Shown here one piece after another: positions 10,154-21,415 of a stretch of DNA of 64,000 nucleotides (position 1 is its first letter; each line of letters begins with the position of its first letter). Both the position numbers and the translations under genes were made by a program. The notes under the pieces are model-generated. The model was not told where the DNA came from and searched no databases. It worked only from the letters and a program-made list of their open reading frames with translations. The DNA comes from Pseudotabrizicola sp. (GTDB lineage: Bacteria; Pseudomonadota; Alphaproteobacteria; Rhodobacterales; Rhodobacteraceae), in the NCBI RefSeq assembly GCF_030684215.1, contig NZ_JAUXOV010000073.1, forward strand, positions 30,396 through 94,395, given 5' to 3'.

Positions 10154-12415
10154 GTGCAGCGCGCGTTGGGATCAGCGGCCTGGGAAAGGCTGTCTCGGTT
10201 GCGCAGGCAACGCCGGGTACAGACGGCCACGACGTTCGGGCTGGTGTTCCTTGGCCCCGTCCTTGCGGTCTTCACCTTTCTGACATTGGGGCCGTTCAGC
10301 CAAGGGTCAAACAGCCCGGCGCTGCGGCTCGTGCTGCTGGCCGACCTTGTCTACATTCTGGTGGTTGCCGCGCTTGTGCTGGCGCGGGTCGCCAAGCTGG
10401 TGGCAGACCGTCGCAGCCAGTCGGCAGGGTCGCGTCTGCACCTGCGACTGTCAGGCGTGTTCGCGCTTGTGGCGCTGGTGCCCACCGTGCTTGTGGCGGT
10501 GTTTGCCGTGCTGACCGTCAACATCGGGCTTGAGGGCTGGTTTTCCGACCGCGTGCGCTCGGTGGTGGGCACGTCTTTGTCGGCGGCGCAGGCCTATGAC
10601 CGCCAAAGCCGCGATGACCTGATCGAAGACGCAACTAGCCTTGCCGCCTATCTGAACGTGGCCAAGCAATCGACCTTTTTCCTGCCTGATGATGGCTTGC
10701 GACCCTTGCTGTCGCAGGGGCAGGCCGCCGTGCAGCGCGGGTTGAAAGAGGCGTTCTTGATCGACGGCAGCGGCACGCTTCTGACGCGCGGGCAGCGGTC
10801 TTATCTGTTCGATTTTGAGACCCCGCCGCTTGCGGCGCTGGTGCGCGCCCGGACGGAAGGCCCGCAGCTGATCGAAGACTGGGATAACGATGAATTCCGT
10901 GCCGTTGTCGCGCTTGATGCCTTTGTTGACCGCTATCTTTACGTCAGCCGCACGGTGGATGGTCAGTTGTTGTCCTTGCTGGACTCCACGCGCGAAACGG
11001 TGCGACTGTATAACCAGCTGGAATCGGACCGCGGGCGGGTCTTGTTCAACTTTGGTCTGATTTATCTTGGCTTTGCGATCATCCTGATCCTTGCCGCGAC
11101 CTGGCTTGGTCTGTGGTTTGCCGAACGTCTGTCGAAACCCGTGGGCCGTCTTGCCGGGGCGGCGCAGCGGGTGGGCGGGGGCGATCTGGATGTTCAGGTC
11201 AAGGAAGAGCCGGGCGATGACGAAATTGCCATGTTGGGACGTTTGTTCAACCAGATGACCCGTCAGCTGAAAGGCCAGCGTGAAGCATTGATGGACGGGC
11301 ACCGCCAGACCGAACGCCGCCGCAGGCTGTTCGATTCCGTTCTGTCCAACGTCACCGCCGGGGTGATCGGGCTTAACTCGGACGGCCAGATTGATTTTGT
11401 GAACCGCGCCAGCGAGCGATTGCTGGATATGGCCAATGGCGTTGAAGATCTGGCGCTTGAAGATGCCGTGCCGGAATTTGCCCCGCTGTTTGAGCGTCTG
11501 CGTGAAAGCAATTCCTCGGCCGTGCAGGAGGAGGTGCGGTTGACGCGCAAGGGTAAGCTGGAAAGCCTGCTTGTGCGGATGAGCGTGCGGCGCAGCGATA
11601 CCGGGCGGCTGGAAGGCTATGTGGTGGCTTTCGACGATGTGACCGAACTGGTCAGCGCGCAGCGTCTGGCGGCTTGGGGCGATGTTGCCCGCCGCATCGC
11701 GCATGAGATCAAGAACCCGCTGACCCCGATTGCGCTATCGGCCGAACGGATCAAGCGCAAGTTCCGCGATCAGGTGAACGAGCCCGCTGATCTGGAGCAG
11801 TATACCGATGTTATTGTAAGGCAAACCAATGACTTGCGGCGCATTGTTGATGAATTCTCCAAATTCGCCCGCATGCCCGAACCGGATCGGCGCGAAACTG
11901 ACCTGACCCGTCTGTTGCGCGATGCACTGACCCTGCAGGAAAGCGGCCAACCGACCGTGACCTTCCGCTCGGAGGTTCCCGATACGGCGCAGATCATGGA
12001 ACTGGACGCCACCATGATCACCCAAGCCTTGACAAACTTGATCAAGAACGCCGGAGAAGCTATTGAAACCTTGCAGGAAAAAGACGATCCTGCCGGGTTG
12101 GTTCCTGAAATCCGGGTTCAGATGGAGCCGGATGATGACGGTGTCACGATCCGCATATCTGATAATGGTATTGGCCTGCCGCCAGACCGCGCGCGACTGT
12201 TTGAACCCTATGTCACGACCCGCGAAAAGGGCACCGGGCTGGGGCTGCCGATCGTGAAGAAAATCATTGAAGAACACGGCGGCACATTGGCGCTGCTGGA
12301 TGCACCGATTTTTGAAGGAAATGCCCATGCGGGTGCCATGGCAGAAATCCGTCTGCCACGGCTCACACGCAAACGGGCGCGCAACAACATGACCGCACAG
12401 GGTCAGGGAGGCTGA
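10154..12415 (+). CDS. ntrY: Membrane sensor histidine kinase NtrY
   Basis: 753-residue sensor. Three hydrophobic segments lie in the first ~125 residues and one near 295-315, flanking a periplasmic domain. A HAMP linker (SKPVGRLAGAAQRVGGGDLD), a PAS domain and the kinase core follow: H-box [21 protein letters not shown]-box MITQALTNLIKNAGEAI, G-box GTGLGLPIVKKIIEEHGG. NtrY phosphorylates NtrX and is linked to nitrogen, redox and envelope control in alphaproteobacteria. The start is a GTG without a strong Shine-Dalgarno sequence, 105 bases after ntrC; ntrX begins one base after its stop. Confidence 0.93.
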   Translation: MQRALGSAAWERLSRLRRQRRVQTATTFGLVFLGPVLAVFTFLTLGPFSQGSNSPALRLVLLADLVYILVVAALVLARVAKLVADRRSQSAGSRLHLRLSGVFALVALVPTVLVAVFAVLTVNIGLEGWFSDRVRSVVGTSLSAAQAYDRQSRDDLIEDATSLAAYLNVAKQSTFFLPDDGLRPLLSQGQAAVQRGLKEAFLIDGSGTLLTRGQRSYLFDFETPPLAALVRARTEGPQLIEDWDNDEFRAVVALDAFVDRYLYVSRTVDGQLLSLLDSTRETVRLYNQLESDRGRVLFNFGLIYLGFAIILILAATWLGLWFAERLSKPVGRLAGAAQRVGGGDLDVQVKEEPGDDEIAMLGRLFNQMTRQLKGQREALMDGHRQTERRRRLFDSVLSNVTAGVIGLNSDGQIDFVNRASERLLDMANGVEDLALEDAVPEFAPLFERLRESNSSAVQEEVRLTRKGKLESLLVRMSVRRSDTGRLEGYVVAFDDVTELVSAQRLAAWGDVARRIAHEIKNPLTPIALSAERIKRKFRDQVNEPADLEQYTDVIVRQTNDLRRIVDEFSKFARMPEPDRRETDLTRLLRDALTLQESGQPTVTFRSEVPDTAQIMELDATMITQALTNLIKNAGEAIETLQEKDDPAGLVPEIRVQMEPDDDGVTIRISDNGIGLPPDRARLFEPYVTTREKGTGLGLPIVKKIIEEHGGTLALLDAPIFEGNAHAGAMAEIRLPRLTRKRARNNMTAQGQGG

Positions 12416-12416
12416 A

Positions 12417-13829
12417 ATGAGCATTTTGATTGTAGATGACGAAAAAGACATTCGTGAACTTATCGGAGATATTCTGAAGGACGAAGGCTATGCCATTCGC
12501 CTTGCAGGAAATTCCGATGATGCGATGGCCGAGATCAACGCCGATCCGCCCAGTCTGATGATCCTAGACATCTGGCTGAAAGACAGCCGGATGGACGGGA
12601 TCGACATTCTGAAAACCGTCAAACGCGATAACCCCGATGTGCCGGTGGTCATCATCTCGGGGCATGGCAACATTGAAATCGCGGTCGCAGCGATCAAGCA
12701 AGGTGCCTACGACTTCATCGAAAAGCCGTTCAACATTGATCAGCTGATGGTCGTGGTCAGCCGCGCCATGGAGACCAGTCGTCTGCGCCGCGAGAATGCC
12801 GACCTGCGCCGGCGTGAGGTCACAAGCTCGGAAATGCTTGGATCAAGCCCCGCTTTCCGCGCGCTGAAGGCGCAGTTGGAAAAGGTTACAAAGTCAAATG
12901 GACGCGTGATGCTGACCGGGCCTTCCGGCAGTGGCAAGGAAATGGCGGCGCGGTTTGTGCATTCCAATTCCAACCGCGCCTCTGCGCCCTTTGTGTCGGT
13001 GTCATCCGCCACGGTGGAGCCGGACCGCATGGAAGAGGTGCTGTTCGGCCGTGAAACCACCGAACGTGGTATTGAAAAAGGCCTTCTGGAACAGGCGCAT
13101 GGCGGCGTCGTCTACTTTGACGAAGTGGCCGATATGCCGCTTGGCACGCAGTCAAAAATTCTGCGTGTGCTGACCGAGCAGCAATTCTCCCGCGCGGGCG
13201 GCTCTGACAAGGTGCGGGTTGATCTGCGGGTTGTGTCCTCTACCACGCGGGATCTGCGGGCGGAAATTGCGGCGGGACGCTTCCGGCAAGAACTGTATGA
13301 CCGACTGAACGTGGTGCCGATCCCGGTACCCAGCCTTGAGGAACGGCGCGAGGATATTCCCGAACTGACCCGCCATTTCATCGACCTGTTTCACCGGACC
13401 CAAGGCCTGCCCCTACGCCAGTTGACCCAAGAGGCAGAGGCAATGCTGCAAACCACGGCGTGGCCCGGCAACGTGCGCCAGTTGCGCAATGTGATCGAAC
13501 GCGTGCTGATCCTTGGGGAACCCTCGGGACCGATTGAGGCAACCGAACTGCCAGGGCAAGAAGCGGTGGTTGAGGGCAACGGTCGGCTGGTTCTGGGGGG
13601 CGCGATGGCGACGCTGCCGCTGCGCGAGGCGCGCGAGGTGTTTGAGCGTGAATATCTGCTGACCCAGATCAACCGTTTTGGCGGCAATATCAGCCGCACC
13701 GCAAATTTTGTGGGCATGGAACGCTCGGCGCTGCACCGCAAGCTGAAATCGCTGGGCGTAGTCACCACGTCGAAATCGGGCGGGCGGTCGGCGCATTTTG
13801 ATGATGTCGAGGACGAAGATGAGGGCTGA
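12417..13829 (+). CDS. ntrX: Response regulator NtrX without a canonical GAFTGA loop
   Basis: 470-residue partner of NtrY. Receiver: DDE near residues 7-9, phospho-acceptor Asp51, Lys103. AAA+ domain: Walker A GPSGSGKE (168-175), Walker B VVYFDEVADMP. C-terminal Fis-type helix-turn-helix (RTANFVGMERSALHRKLKSLG). Where sigma54 activators have LFGHE..GAFTGA this protein reads LFGRETTERGIEKG, so the sigma54-contacting loop is absent or rewritten. A polar, acidic tail (DDVEDEDEG) ends the protein. Confidence 0.92.
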   Translation: MSILIVDDEKDIRELIGDILKDEGYAIRLAGNSDDAMAEINADPPSLMILDIWLKDSRMDGIDILKTVKRDNPDVPVVIISGHGNIEIAVAAIKQGAYDFIEKPFNIDQLMVVVSRAMETSRLRRENADLRRREVTSSEMLGSSPAFRALKAQLEKVTKSNGRVMLTGPSGSGKEMAARFVHSNSNRASAPFVSVSSATVEPDRMEEVLFGRETTERGIEKGLLEQAHGGVVYFDEVADMPLGTQSKILRVLTEQQFSRAGGSDKVRVDLRVVSSTTRDLRAEIAAGRFRQELYDRLNVVPIPVPSLEERREDIPELTRHFIDLFHRTQGLPLRQLTQEAEAMLQTTAWPGNVRQLRNVIERVLILGEPSGPIEATELPGQEAVVEGNGRLVLGGAMATLPLREAREVFEREYLLTQINRFGGNISRTANFVGMERSALHRKLKSLGVVTTSKSGGRSAHFDDVEDEDEG

Positions 13830-13851
13830 ACCCGCCGACATTGACCCTGAT

Positions 13852-13877
13852 GCCGCCTTCTGCGATGCAGAGGCGGT
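13852..13877. other. Intergenic hairpin between ntrX and trkA
   Basis: CCGCCT-T-CTGC (13853-13863) pairs with GCAGAGGCGG (13867-13876) around a three-base loop, leaving one bulged T. No T-run follows on either strand. It may separate ntrYX from trkAH at the RNA level (processing or stability) rather than terminate transcription. Confidence 0.4.
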
Positions 13878-13918
13878 ATGGCAGGGTTTCTGAGCCTTGT
13901 GCCAACTGAGGGGCTGAT

Positions 13919-15295
13919 ATGAAGGTCATCATTTGTGGCGCGGGTCAGGTCGGCTGGCAAATTGCGCGGCAGTTGTCGAGTGAACGCAACGATGTGACCG
14001 TGGTGGATGTCAACCCAGATCTGGTGCGTCGTGCGACAGATACGCTGGATGTTCAGGGGGTTGCGGGCTTTGCCTCATACCCCGATGTGCTGGAACGGGC
14101 CGGCGCGCGTGACGCCGATCTGATCATTGCGGCCACCCATTCCGACGAGGTGAACATGGTCACCTGTCAGGTTGCGCATTCGGTGTTTTCCATCCCACGC
14201 AAGATTGCCCGTCTGCGCGCACAAAGCTATCTGAATGCGATCTATTCCGACCTGTACCGCCGCGAACATCTGCCGATTGATGTGGTGATCAGCCCCGAGC
14301 GCGAGGTGGCCGAGGCGGCTTTGCAGCGGCTGGCGGCACCCTCAACTTTTGATACCGAAAGCTTCATGCTGGGCCGGGCGCAGCTGTTGGGCATTGCTTT
14401 GGATGATGATTGCCCGGTCTTGAACACACCTTTGCGGCAGTTGAACGATCTGTTTTCCACCCTGCGCGCCATTGTTGTCGGCGTGCGGCGTGAGGGGCGG
14501 CTGTTTTCGCCCGATCCCGGCGATCAGCTGTTTGTGGGCGATCAGATCTACGTTTTCACCCATTCCGAAGACGTGAACCGGACGCTGGAAATCTTTGGAA
14601 AGAAAACCAAAAAGCAGGAACGCATTGTCATTATCGGAGGCGGCAATGTCGGCCTTGGGGTGGCCCTTGCGCTAGAGGCGCGCAGCGATCGGGTGCGCGC
14701 CAAGATCATTGAAAAGTCGCGCCCGGTGGCCGAACGCGCCGCCGACAGTCTGGAGCGGACCATAGTTCTGCACGGCGACGGCATGGATATGGATATCTTG
14801 CTGGAAGCCGCCATTGACCGCGCCGATGCGGTGCTGGCCGTGACCGATGACGACAAGACCAACCTGCTGGTCGCGGTGCGTGCCAAACAGGCCGGCTGCA
14901 GCATGGCGATTGCGCTGGTCAACGATCCTACGCTTGCGCCAATGATGGGGCCGTTGGATATTGACGCCTATATCAACCCTCGCGCCACCACTGTCAGTTC
15001 TATCCTGCGCCACATCCGCCATGGCCGGGTGCGCGCGGTCTATTCCATCGGTGACGCCGAGGCCGAGATGATCGAGGCACAGATCCTGTCCACCAGTTCA
15101 CTGTCGGGCAAGATGATCCGCGAGATCGACTTTCCCGAAGGTGTGCTGGTGGGGGGCGTGATGAAGGGCGACAAGCTTATGAAGCCCACCGCCGATTTGC
15201 GGCTGGAGGCAGGCGATATCATTGCACTGTTCGTGATGGCCTCTGATGTGCGGGAGGTGGAGCGTCTGCTGCAGGTCTCCATCGACTTTTTCTGA
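13919..15295 (+). CDS. trkA: Trk potassium uptake regulatory subunit TrkA
   Basis: 458-residue peripheral membrane protein that gates TrkH. Two tandem RCK units are visible: the first opens MKVIICGAGQVGWQIARQL with the NAD-binding GXGXXG, the second at about residue 235 (RIVIIGGGNVGLGVALALE). Each is followed by a TrkA-C region. Its stop overlaps the trkH start (TGATG), so the channel and its regulator are translationally coupled. Location directly after ntrYX is known from other alphaproteobacteria. Confidence 0.94.
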   Translation: MKVIICGAGQVGWQIARQLSSERNDVTVVDVNPDLVRRATDTLDVQGVAGFASYPDVLERAGARDADLIIAATHSDEVNMVTCQVAHSVFSIPRKIARLRAQSYLNAIYSDLYRREHLPIDVVISPEREVAEAALQRLAAPSTFDTESFMLGRAQLLGIALDDDCPVLNTPLRQLNDLFSTLRAIVVGVRREGRLFSPDPGDQLFVGDQIYVFTHSEDVNRTLEIFGKKTKKQERIVIIGGGNVGLGVALALEARSDRVRAKIIEKSRPVAERAADSLERTIVLHGDGMDMDILLEAAIDRADAVLAVTDDDKTNLLVAVRAKQAGCSMAIALVNDPTLAPMMGPLDIDAYINPRATTVSSILRHIRHGRVRAVYSIGDAEAEMIEAQILSTSSLSGKMIREIDFPEGVLVGGVMKGDKLMKPTADLRLEAGDIIALFVMASDVREVERLLQVSIDFF

Positions 15296-16821
15296 TGGTT
15301 TTTCGCGAACGGCTGCTGGCGACCCCGCTGCTGGTCATCTTGTCGGCCTTGTCGGGTCTGGCGATGTTTCTGCCTGCCCTTCATGCCACCCTGACCAGCC
15401 TGCACCGGGTGGCGCAGGCTTTCTTTTACTCGGGCATTCTGGTGCTGATCGTGACCGCGATGGTCTGGATTGCCACCTCAAACTGGCGGCCGCGCAATGT
15501 GGCACGCAGTCAGCTGGCGTCTTTGGTCGGGGCCTATGCGCTGATGCCGGTGATCTTCGCGATTCCTGTAACGCAGGCGGTGCCTGACACCAGTTTTGTG
15601 AATGCGTGGTTCGAGATGGTGTCCAGCTTTACCACCACCGGGGCCACGCTTTACGACACGCCGGGCCGACTGGCGCCATCCTTGCATCTGTGGCGGGCCA
15701 CAGTGGGCTGGCTGGGGGGGCTGTTCATTCTGGTGGCCGCCACTGCGATTCTAGCGCCCATGAACCTTGGTGGGGTAGAGGTGATGTCGGGGCGCTCGCC
15801 GGGGCGGGGGGCTGACGGGCTCAGCCAGATCACCCGCGTGGCAGACCCGTCGCAGCGATTCCTGCGCTATACGCTTTTGCTATTCCCGATCTATTCCGGC
15901 CTGACGTTGCTTTTGTGGCTGTTGTTGATGATCGCCGGCGAGGTCAACATTCTGGCGCTGATTCACGCCATGGGCACGATGTCTACTTCTGGGATCGGGA
16001 TGACGGGTGATCTGAGCGGGTTGAGCACCGGGCTGTGGGGTGAGGCACTGATCGTACTGTTCCTGATGCTGGCGATCACGCGGCGGTTTTTGCCGGGGGC
16101 GCAGTTTGCCCTGATGCGTGGCCCGATGCGCCGCGACCCCGAGGTGCGTCTGGCCAGTGTCCTGATCGCGACCACTACGGCGGTTTTGTTCTTTCGCCAC
16201 TTCATCGGCGCGATCGAGGTTGCGGCGACCGATGACACCGCTTCGGCGTTTCGCGCGTTGTGGGGCACGTTTTTCATGGTGGTCAGCTTTCTGACCACCA
16301 CAGGCTATGCGTCAGGGGAATGGGCGGCGGCGCGCAGTTGGTCCGGTCTGGCCAGCCCCGGCCTTGTGCTGCTGGGTCTGGCGATCATCGGAGGAGGGGT
16401 TGCGACCACGGCGGGCGGGGTCAAGCTCTTGCGGGTCTATGCCCTGTTCAGGCACGGCGAGCGCGAGCTGGAAAAGCTGATCCACCCGTCCTCGATTGGC
16501 GGGCAGGGGGCGCAGGCGCGGCAATTGCGGCGTGAAGGAGCCTATTTTGCCTGGCTTTTCTTTATGCTGTTTGCGCTGTCTATTGCGGTCAGCACGGCGG
16601 CGCTGTCGCTGATGGGGTTGCAGTTCGAAGATGCGCTGGTGCTGACGCTGGCCGCACTGTCGACCACGGGTCAACTGGCCGATCTGGCCGGGGCCGCGCC
16701 GATCCGCTATGCCGAACTTGCGACCACGGCCAAGGCCTTTCTGGCCATCGTGATGGTCGTCGGACGGCTGGAGACATTGGCGCTTTTGGCGCTTTTGGCC
16801 CCCTCGAGTTGGCAACGCTGA
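15295..16821 (+). CDS. trkH: Trk potassium uptake channel TrkH
   Basis: 508-residue inner-membrane potassium channel subunit with about ten hydrophobic segments. The repeated selectivity-type loops are visible, for example [36 protein letters not shown] and [13 protein letters not shown]. It works with the TrkA protein encoded immediately upstream. Its stop is followed by 139 bases before hfq. Confidence 0.94.
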   Translation: MVFRERLLATPLLVILSALSGLAMFLPALHATLTSLHRVAQAFFYSGILVLIVTAMVWIATSNWRPRNVARSQLASLVGAYALMPVIFAIPVTQAVPDTSFVNAWFEMVSSFTTTGATLYDTPGRLAPSLHLWRATVGWLGGLFILVAATAILAPMNLGGVEVMSGRSPGRGADGLSQITRVADPSQRFLRYTLLLFPIYSGLTLLLWLLLMIAGEVNILALIHAMGTMSTSGIGMTGDLSGLSTGLWGEALIVLFLMLAITRRFLPGAQFALMRGPMRRDPEVRLASVLIATTTAVLFFRHFIGAIEVAATDDTASAFRALWGTFFMVVSFLTTTGYASGEWAAARSWSGLASPGLVLLGLAIIGGGVATTAGGVKLLRVYALFRHGERELEKLIHPSSIGGQGAQARQLRREGAYFAWLFFMLFALSIAVSTAALSLMGLQFEDALVLTLAALSTTGQLADLAGAAPIRYAELATTAKAFLAIVMVVGRLETLALLALLAPSSWQR

Positions 16822-16884
16822 CTCGCGCATCTGTAAAGGGCTGATTTTTGGGCTGGAATCTCTCCGGTTCCCGCCCCATACTGT

Positions 16885-16913
16885 TTGTCAATGCGCCATC
16901 GGCAGCCAAATTA
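16885..16913 (+). promoter_or_regulatory. Possible hfq promoter
   Basis: TTGTCA (16885-16890), a 17-base spacer and AAATTA (16908-16913) form a fair sigma70-like match in the trkH-hfq gap, 48 bases before the hfq start. The -10 match is weak, so this is tentative. Confidence 0.35.
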
Positions 16914-16960
16914 GCCGAGGGACAGGGACAAAACGCGCAAGCATTAAGGGCACGACGAGA

Positions 16961-17194
16961 ATGGCCGGTGATAAACAGAATTTGCAGGATGCTTTCCTGA
17001 ACCACGTCCGCAAGGCAAAAGTTCCAGTAACGATTTTTTTGATAAATGGGGTGAAGCTGCAAGGCGTCATCACTTGGTTTGACAATTTTTGCGTGCTTTT
17101 GCGCCGGGACGGACAATCGCAGCTTGTCTACAAACATGCGATTTCCACCATCATGCCCGGCGCGCCAATCAACCTTTATGAAGGTGAAGACTGA
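16961..17194 (+). CDS. hfq: RNA chaperone Hfq
   Basis: 77-residue hexameric Sm-like protein that helps small RNAs pair with mRNAs. The Sm1 motif ([34 protein letters not shown]) and Sm2 motif YKHAIST are intact. It is short, as alphaproteobacterial Hfq is, with no long C-terminal tail. It lies between trkH and hflX; hfq-hflX is a classic pair. Confidence 0.97.
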   Translation: MAGDKQNLQDAFLNHVRKAKVPVTIFLINGVKLQGVITWFDNFCVLLRRDGQSQLVYKHAISTIMPGAPINLYEGED

Positions 17195-17283
17195 TTTCCG
17201 ACCCATCCGCCGATGATGAGGACGAAGATATCTGGCCCGATTCGGGTACAGGAATCGGAGCCTATGAAAGCGAAAGCCCTGCG

Positions 17284-18549
17284 ATGCGGGCTTTTGTCTT
17301 GCACCCTGATATCAAGTCCAGCCCGTCCCGCCGTCTGCCCGAACACGGGTTGGCCGAGGCGGTAAGCCTTGCTGCCGCCCTTCCCGCAATGGAGGTGGTA
17401 GGGGCCGAGGTCGTGCGCCTGCCGCGTCTGCATCCGGGGATGCTGTTCGGGTCGGGCAAAGTGGAAGATCTTGCGGCGCGCTTCAAGGCGCTGGATGTGG
17501 GGCTGGTGTTGGTCGATGGGCCGGTTTCGCCGGTGCAGCAACGCAATCTGGAAAAGGAATGGGGCGTCAAGCTTCTGGACCGGACCGGGCTGATCCTTGA
17601 GATTTTTGCCGATCGCGCTCGCACTCGTGAAGGTGTCTTGCAAGTTGAACTGGCGGCGTTGTCTTTTCAACGCACGCGTCTGGTGCGGGCATGGACCCAC
17701 CTTGAACGACAACGCGGTGGCTTTGGCTTTGTTGGTGGCCCCGGTGAGACCCAGATTGAATCTGACCGCCGCGCCATCGACGATCAGGTGGTCCGGCTCA
17801 AACGCCAACTTTCCAAGGTGGTCAAGACGCGTGAGCTGCACCGCGCCTCACGCAAGAAGGTGCCATTCCCGATTGTGGCGCTGGTGGGATATACCAACGC
17901 GGGCAAATCGACGCTGTTCAACCGGGTTACGGGCGCCGAAGTGCTGGCCAAGGACATGCTTTTCGCCACGCTGGACCCGACCATGCGCGCGATGGTGCTG
18001 CCAAGCACCCAAAGCGGAACCGGGCGCAAGATCATCTTGTCAGACACCGTGGGCTTTATCTCTGATCTGCCCACCCAACTGGTCGCTGCCTTCCGCGCCA
18101 CATTGGAAGAAGTGTTGGCAGCCGATCTGATCGTGCATGTCCGCGACATCTCTCACCCGGAATCGGCCGAGCAATCGGCGGATGTGATGGATATTCTGAC
18201 CTCGCTTGGCGTGAACAAGGCGACGCCGATGCTGGAGGTGTGGAACAAGCTTGATCTGGTCGACGGCTCTGCGCGTGAGGCATTGGCGACACAGGCGCTT
18301 CAGCGCGAGGATGTGCTGGCCGTCTCGGCCCTGACTGGCGAGGGTGTGGCAGCCCTGCTTGACAGGGTGTCGCAGGTGTTTGACGAGGAAACGTCCGAAC
18401 GCACGCTGTCCTTGCCGTTCAGCGAAGGCAAACGCCACGCCTGGCTGCATGGGCAGGGTGTGGTCGAGCATGAGACGCAAGACGACGATGGCTGGACCCT
18501 GAGCCTGCGCTGGACGGCGCGGCAGGAAAAGCGGTATCGCGACCTGTAA
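17284..18549 (+). CDS. hflX: Ribosome-associated GTPase HflX
   Basis: 421-residue GTPase that binds and rescues or splits ribosomes. The N-terminal HflX domain contains HPGMLFGSGKVEDLA and the coiled GGPGETQIESDRRAIDDQV. The G domain has GYTNAGKST (G1), DTVGF (G3) and NKLD (G4). The first ATG is at 17284 but lacks a clear ribosome site. The frame stays open back to the hfq stop, encoding an acidic stretch (DPSADDEDEDIWPDSG) without ATG, GTG or TTG, so a non-standard start near 17191-17194 is possible. Confidence 0.92.
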   Translation: MRAFVLHPDIKSSPSRRLPEHGLAEAVSLAAALPAMEVVGAEVVRLPRLHPGMLFGSGKVEDLAARFKALDVGLVLVDGPVSPVQQRNLEKEWGVKLLDRTGLILEIFADRARTREGVLQVELAALSFQRTRLVRAWTHLERQRGGFGFVGGPGETQIESDRRAIDDQVVRLKRQLSKVVKTRELHRASRKKVPFPIVALVGYTNAGKSTLFNRVTGAEVLAKDMLFATLDPTMRAMVLPSTQSGTGRKIILSDTVGFISDLPTQLVAAFRATLEEVLAADLIVHVRDISHPESAEQSADVMDILTSLGVNKATPMLEVWNKLDLVDGSAREALATQALQREDVLAVSALTGEGVAALLDRVSQVFDEETSERTLSLPFSEGKRHAWLHGQGVVEHETQDDDGWTLSLRWTARQEKRYRDL

Positions 18550-18648
18550 GGCCAGTGTCAGGCCGAAGCGTCGCCGGGGGCGGGGGCAGACAGCCCCCCG
18601 TGCATCATTGGCCAAGAAACGCGGCATTTCCCCTTGCATCGCCCATAG

Positions 18649-20145
<1,497 letters not shown>

Positions 20146-20169
20146 GGCGATGCGTTTGAGGATCAGCCA

Positions 20170-21327
20170 ATGACCCCTGCCGCCCGCATTTCGGCTGCAA
20201 TGGAAATCCTTGACCGGGTATTGGCCGGGGCGCCTGCTGAACAGGCGCTGACCAACTGGGCAAGGGGGTCGCGTTTTGCAGGTTCTGGTGACCGCAATGC
20301 GATCCGCGATCTGGTCTATGATGCCTTGCGCTGTCGTCGGTCCTATGCGGCCCTTGGCGGGGCGGAAACCGGGCGCGGGTTGATGCTGGGGGCGCTGCGG
20401 GCGTCGGGCAGCGATCCTGCGACTCTGTTCACCGGCCAAGGCCATGCCCCGTCGCCGCTTGGACCCGCCGACGTGGGGCGCGCGCCCGAAGGGGCCGAGG
20501 CGCTTGATCTGCCCGACTGGTTGGTGCCGCTTATGGCTGCGTCGTTGTCGGATGATCTGCCCGCAGTGGCCCATGCATTGCGGCAGCGCGCCCCTGTGTT
20601 CTTGCGGGTCAATCTGCGCCGCACAACCGTTCCGCAGGCAATTGCGGCCCTGGCGACAGATGGAATTACTGCACAGCCCCATGCTCTGGCCGACACCGCG
20701 CTGGAGGTGCTAGACGGCGCGCGCAAAATTCAGACCAGTCAGGCCTATCTGACGGGCTTGATCGAACTGCAGGACGCGGCCTCGCAAGCTGTGGTCAACG
20801 CTTTGCCATTACGCGACGGGATGCGGGTGCTGGACCATTGCGCCGGGGGCGGCGGCAAGACTCTGGCTATGGCCGCGCGTGCCGCGCTGATCTTGTTTGC
20901 CCATGATGCCGTTCCCGGCCGGATGCGCGATCTGGCCGCACGGGCGGCCCGTGCCGGGGTCAAGGTGACCACCACCGACCGGCCAGAAGGGGTGGCGCCT
21001 TTTGATCTGATCCTTGCCGATGCGCCCTGTTCCGGGTCGGGCAGCTGGCGGCGTGATCCGCAGGGCAAATGGGCCCTGACGCCAGATCGTCTGGCCGAGA
21101 TCGGTGCGGTGCAGGACAGTATTCTTGACCGTCTGGCCCCGATGATCGCCCCCGGCGGGGTGCTGGCCTATGCGACCTGCTCGCTGCTGACGGTTGAGAA
21201 TGAAGACCGTATCAGGGCCTTTGTGGACCGCACTCCGGGCTGGCAGGTGATTGCGATGCAGCGCTTCACGCCGCTGACGGGCGGAGACGGGTTCTTTCTG
21301 GCGCAGTTGACGCAGAGCAGGCCTTAA
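20170..21327 (+). CDS. rsmB: RsmB/NOP-family RNA cytosine methyltransferase
   Basis: 385-residue SAM-dependent m5C methyltransferase. An N-terminal NusB-like helical region is followed by the catalytic domain with VLDHCAGGGGKTLAMAA (SAM motif I), DAPCSGSGSWRRDP and YATCSLLTVENEDRI, the two motifs carrying the catalytic cysteines. RsmB modifies 16S rRNA; which cytosine this homologue targets is not certain. It follows guaB by 24 bases and is probably co-transcribed. Confidence 0.85.
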   Translation: MTPAARISAAMEILDRVLAGAPAEQALTNWARGSRFAGSGDRNAIRDLVYDALRCRRSYAALGGAETGRGLMLGALRASGSDPATLFTGQGHAPSPLGPADVGRAPEGAEALDLPDWLVPLMAASLSDDLPAVAHALRQRAPVFLRVNLRRTTVPQAIAALATDGITAQPHALADTALEVLDGARKIQTSQAYLTGLIELQDAASQAVVNALPLRDGMRVLDHCAGGGGKTLAMAARAALILFAHDAVPGRMRDLAARAARAGVKVTTTDRPEGVAPFDLILADAPCSGSGSWRRDPQGKWALTPDRLAEIGAVQDSILDRLAPMIAPGGVLAYATCSLLTVENEDRIRAFVDRTPGWQVIAMQRFTPLTGGDGFFLAQLTQSRP

Positions 21328-21371
21328 TTTACACAATCTTAGGTAGTAAATCGGTGTATTCGCCAAAGCGG

Positions 21372-21387
21372 TTAAGGCCGCATTAAC
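21372..21387. promoter_or_regulatory. CtrA binding box upstream of cckA
   Basis: TTAA (21372-21375), exactly seven bases, then TTAAC (21383-21387) match the full CtrA consensus TTAA-N7-TTAAC. The site ends 29 bases before the chosen cckA start, a position where CtrA could repress or activate the gene whose product controls CtrA phosphorylation. Confidence 0.65.
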
Positions 21388-21415
21388 GATTGCTGTGCTG
21401 TTGTGCACAGGTGTT

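Noticed and set aside
18577-18605. GC-rich inverted repeat between hflX and guaB as a terminator or riboswitch
   Set aside because: The stem is short and no T-run or known aptamer motif follows.
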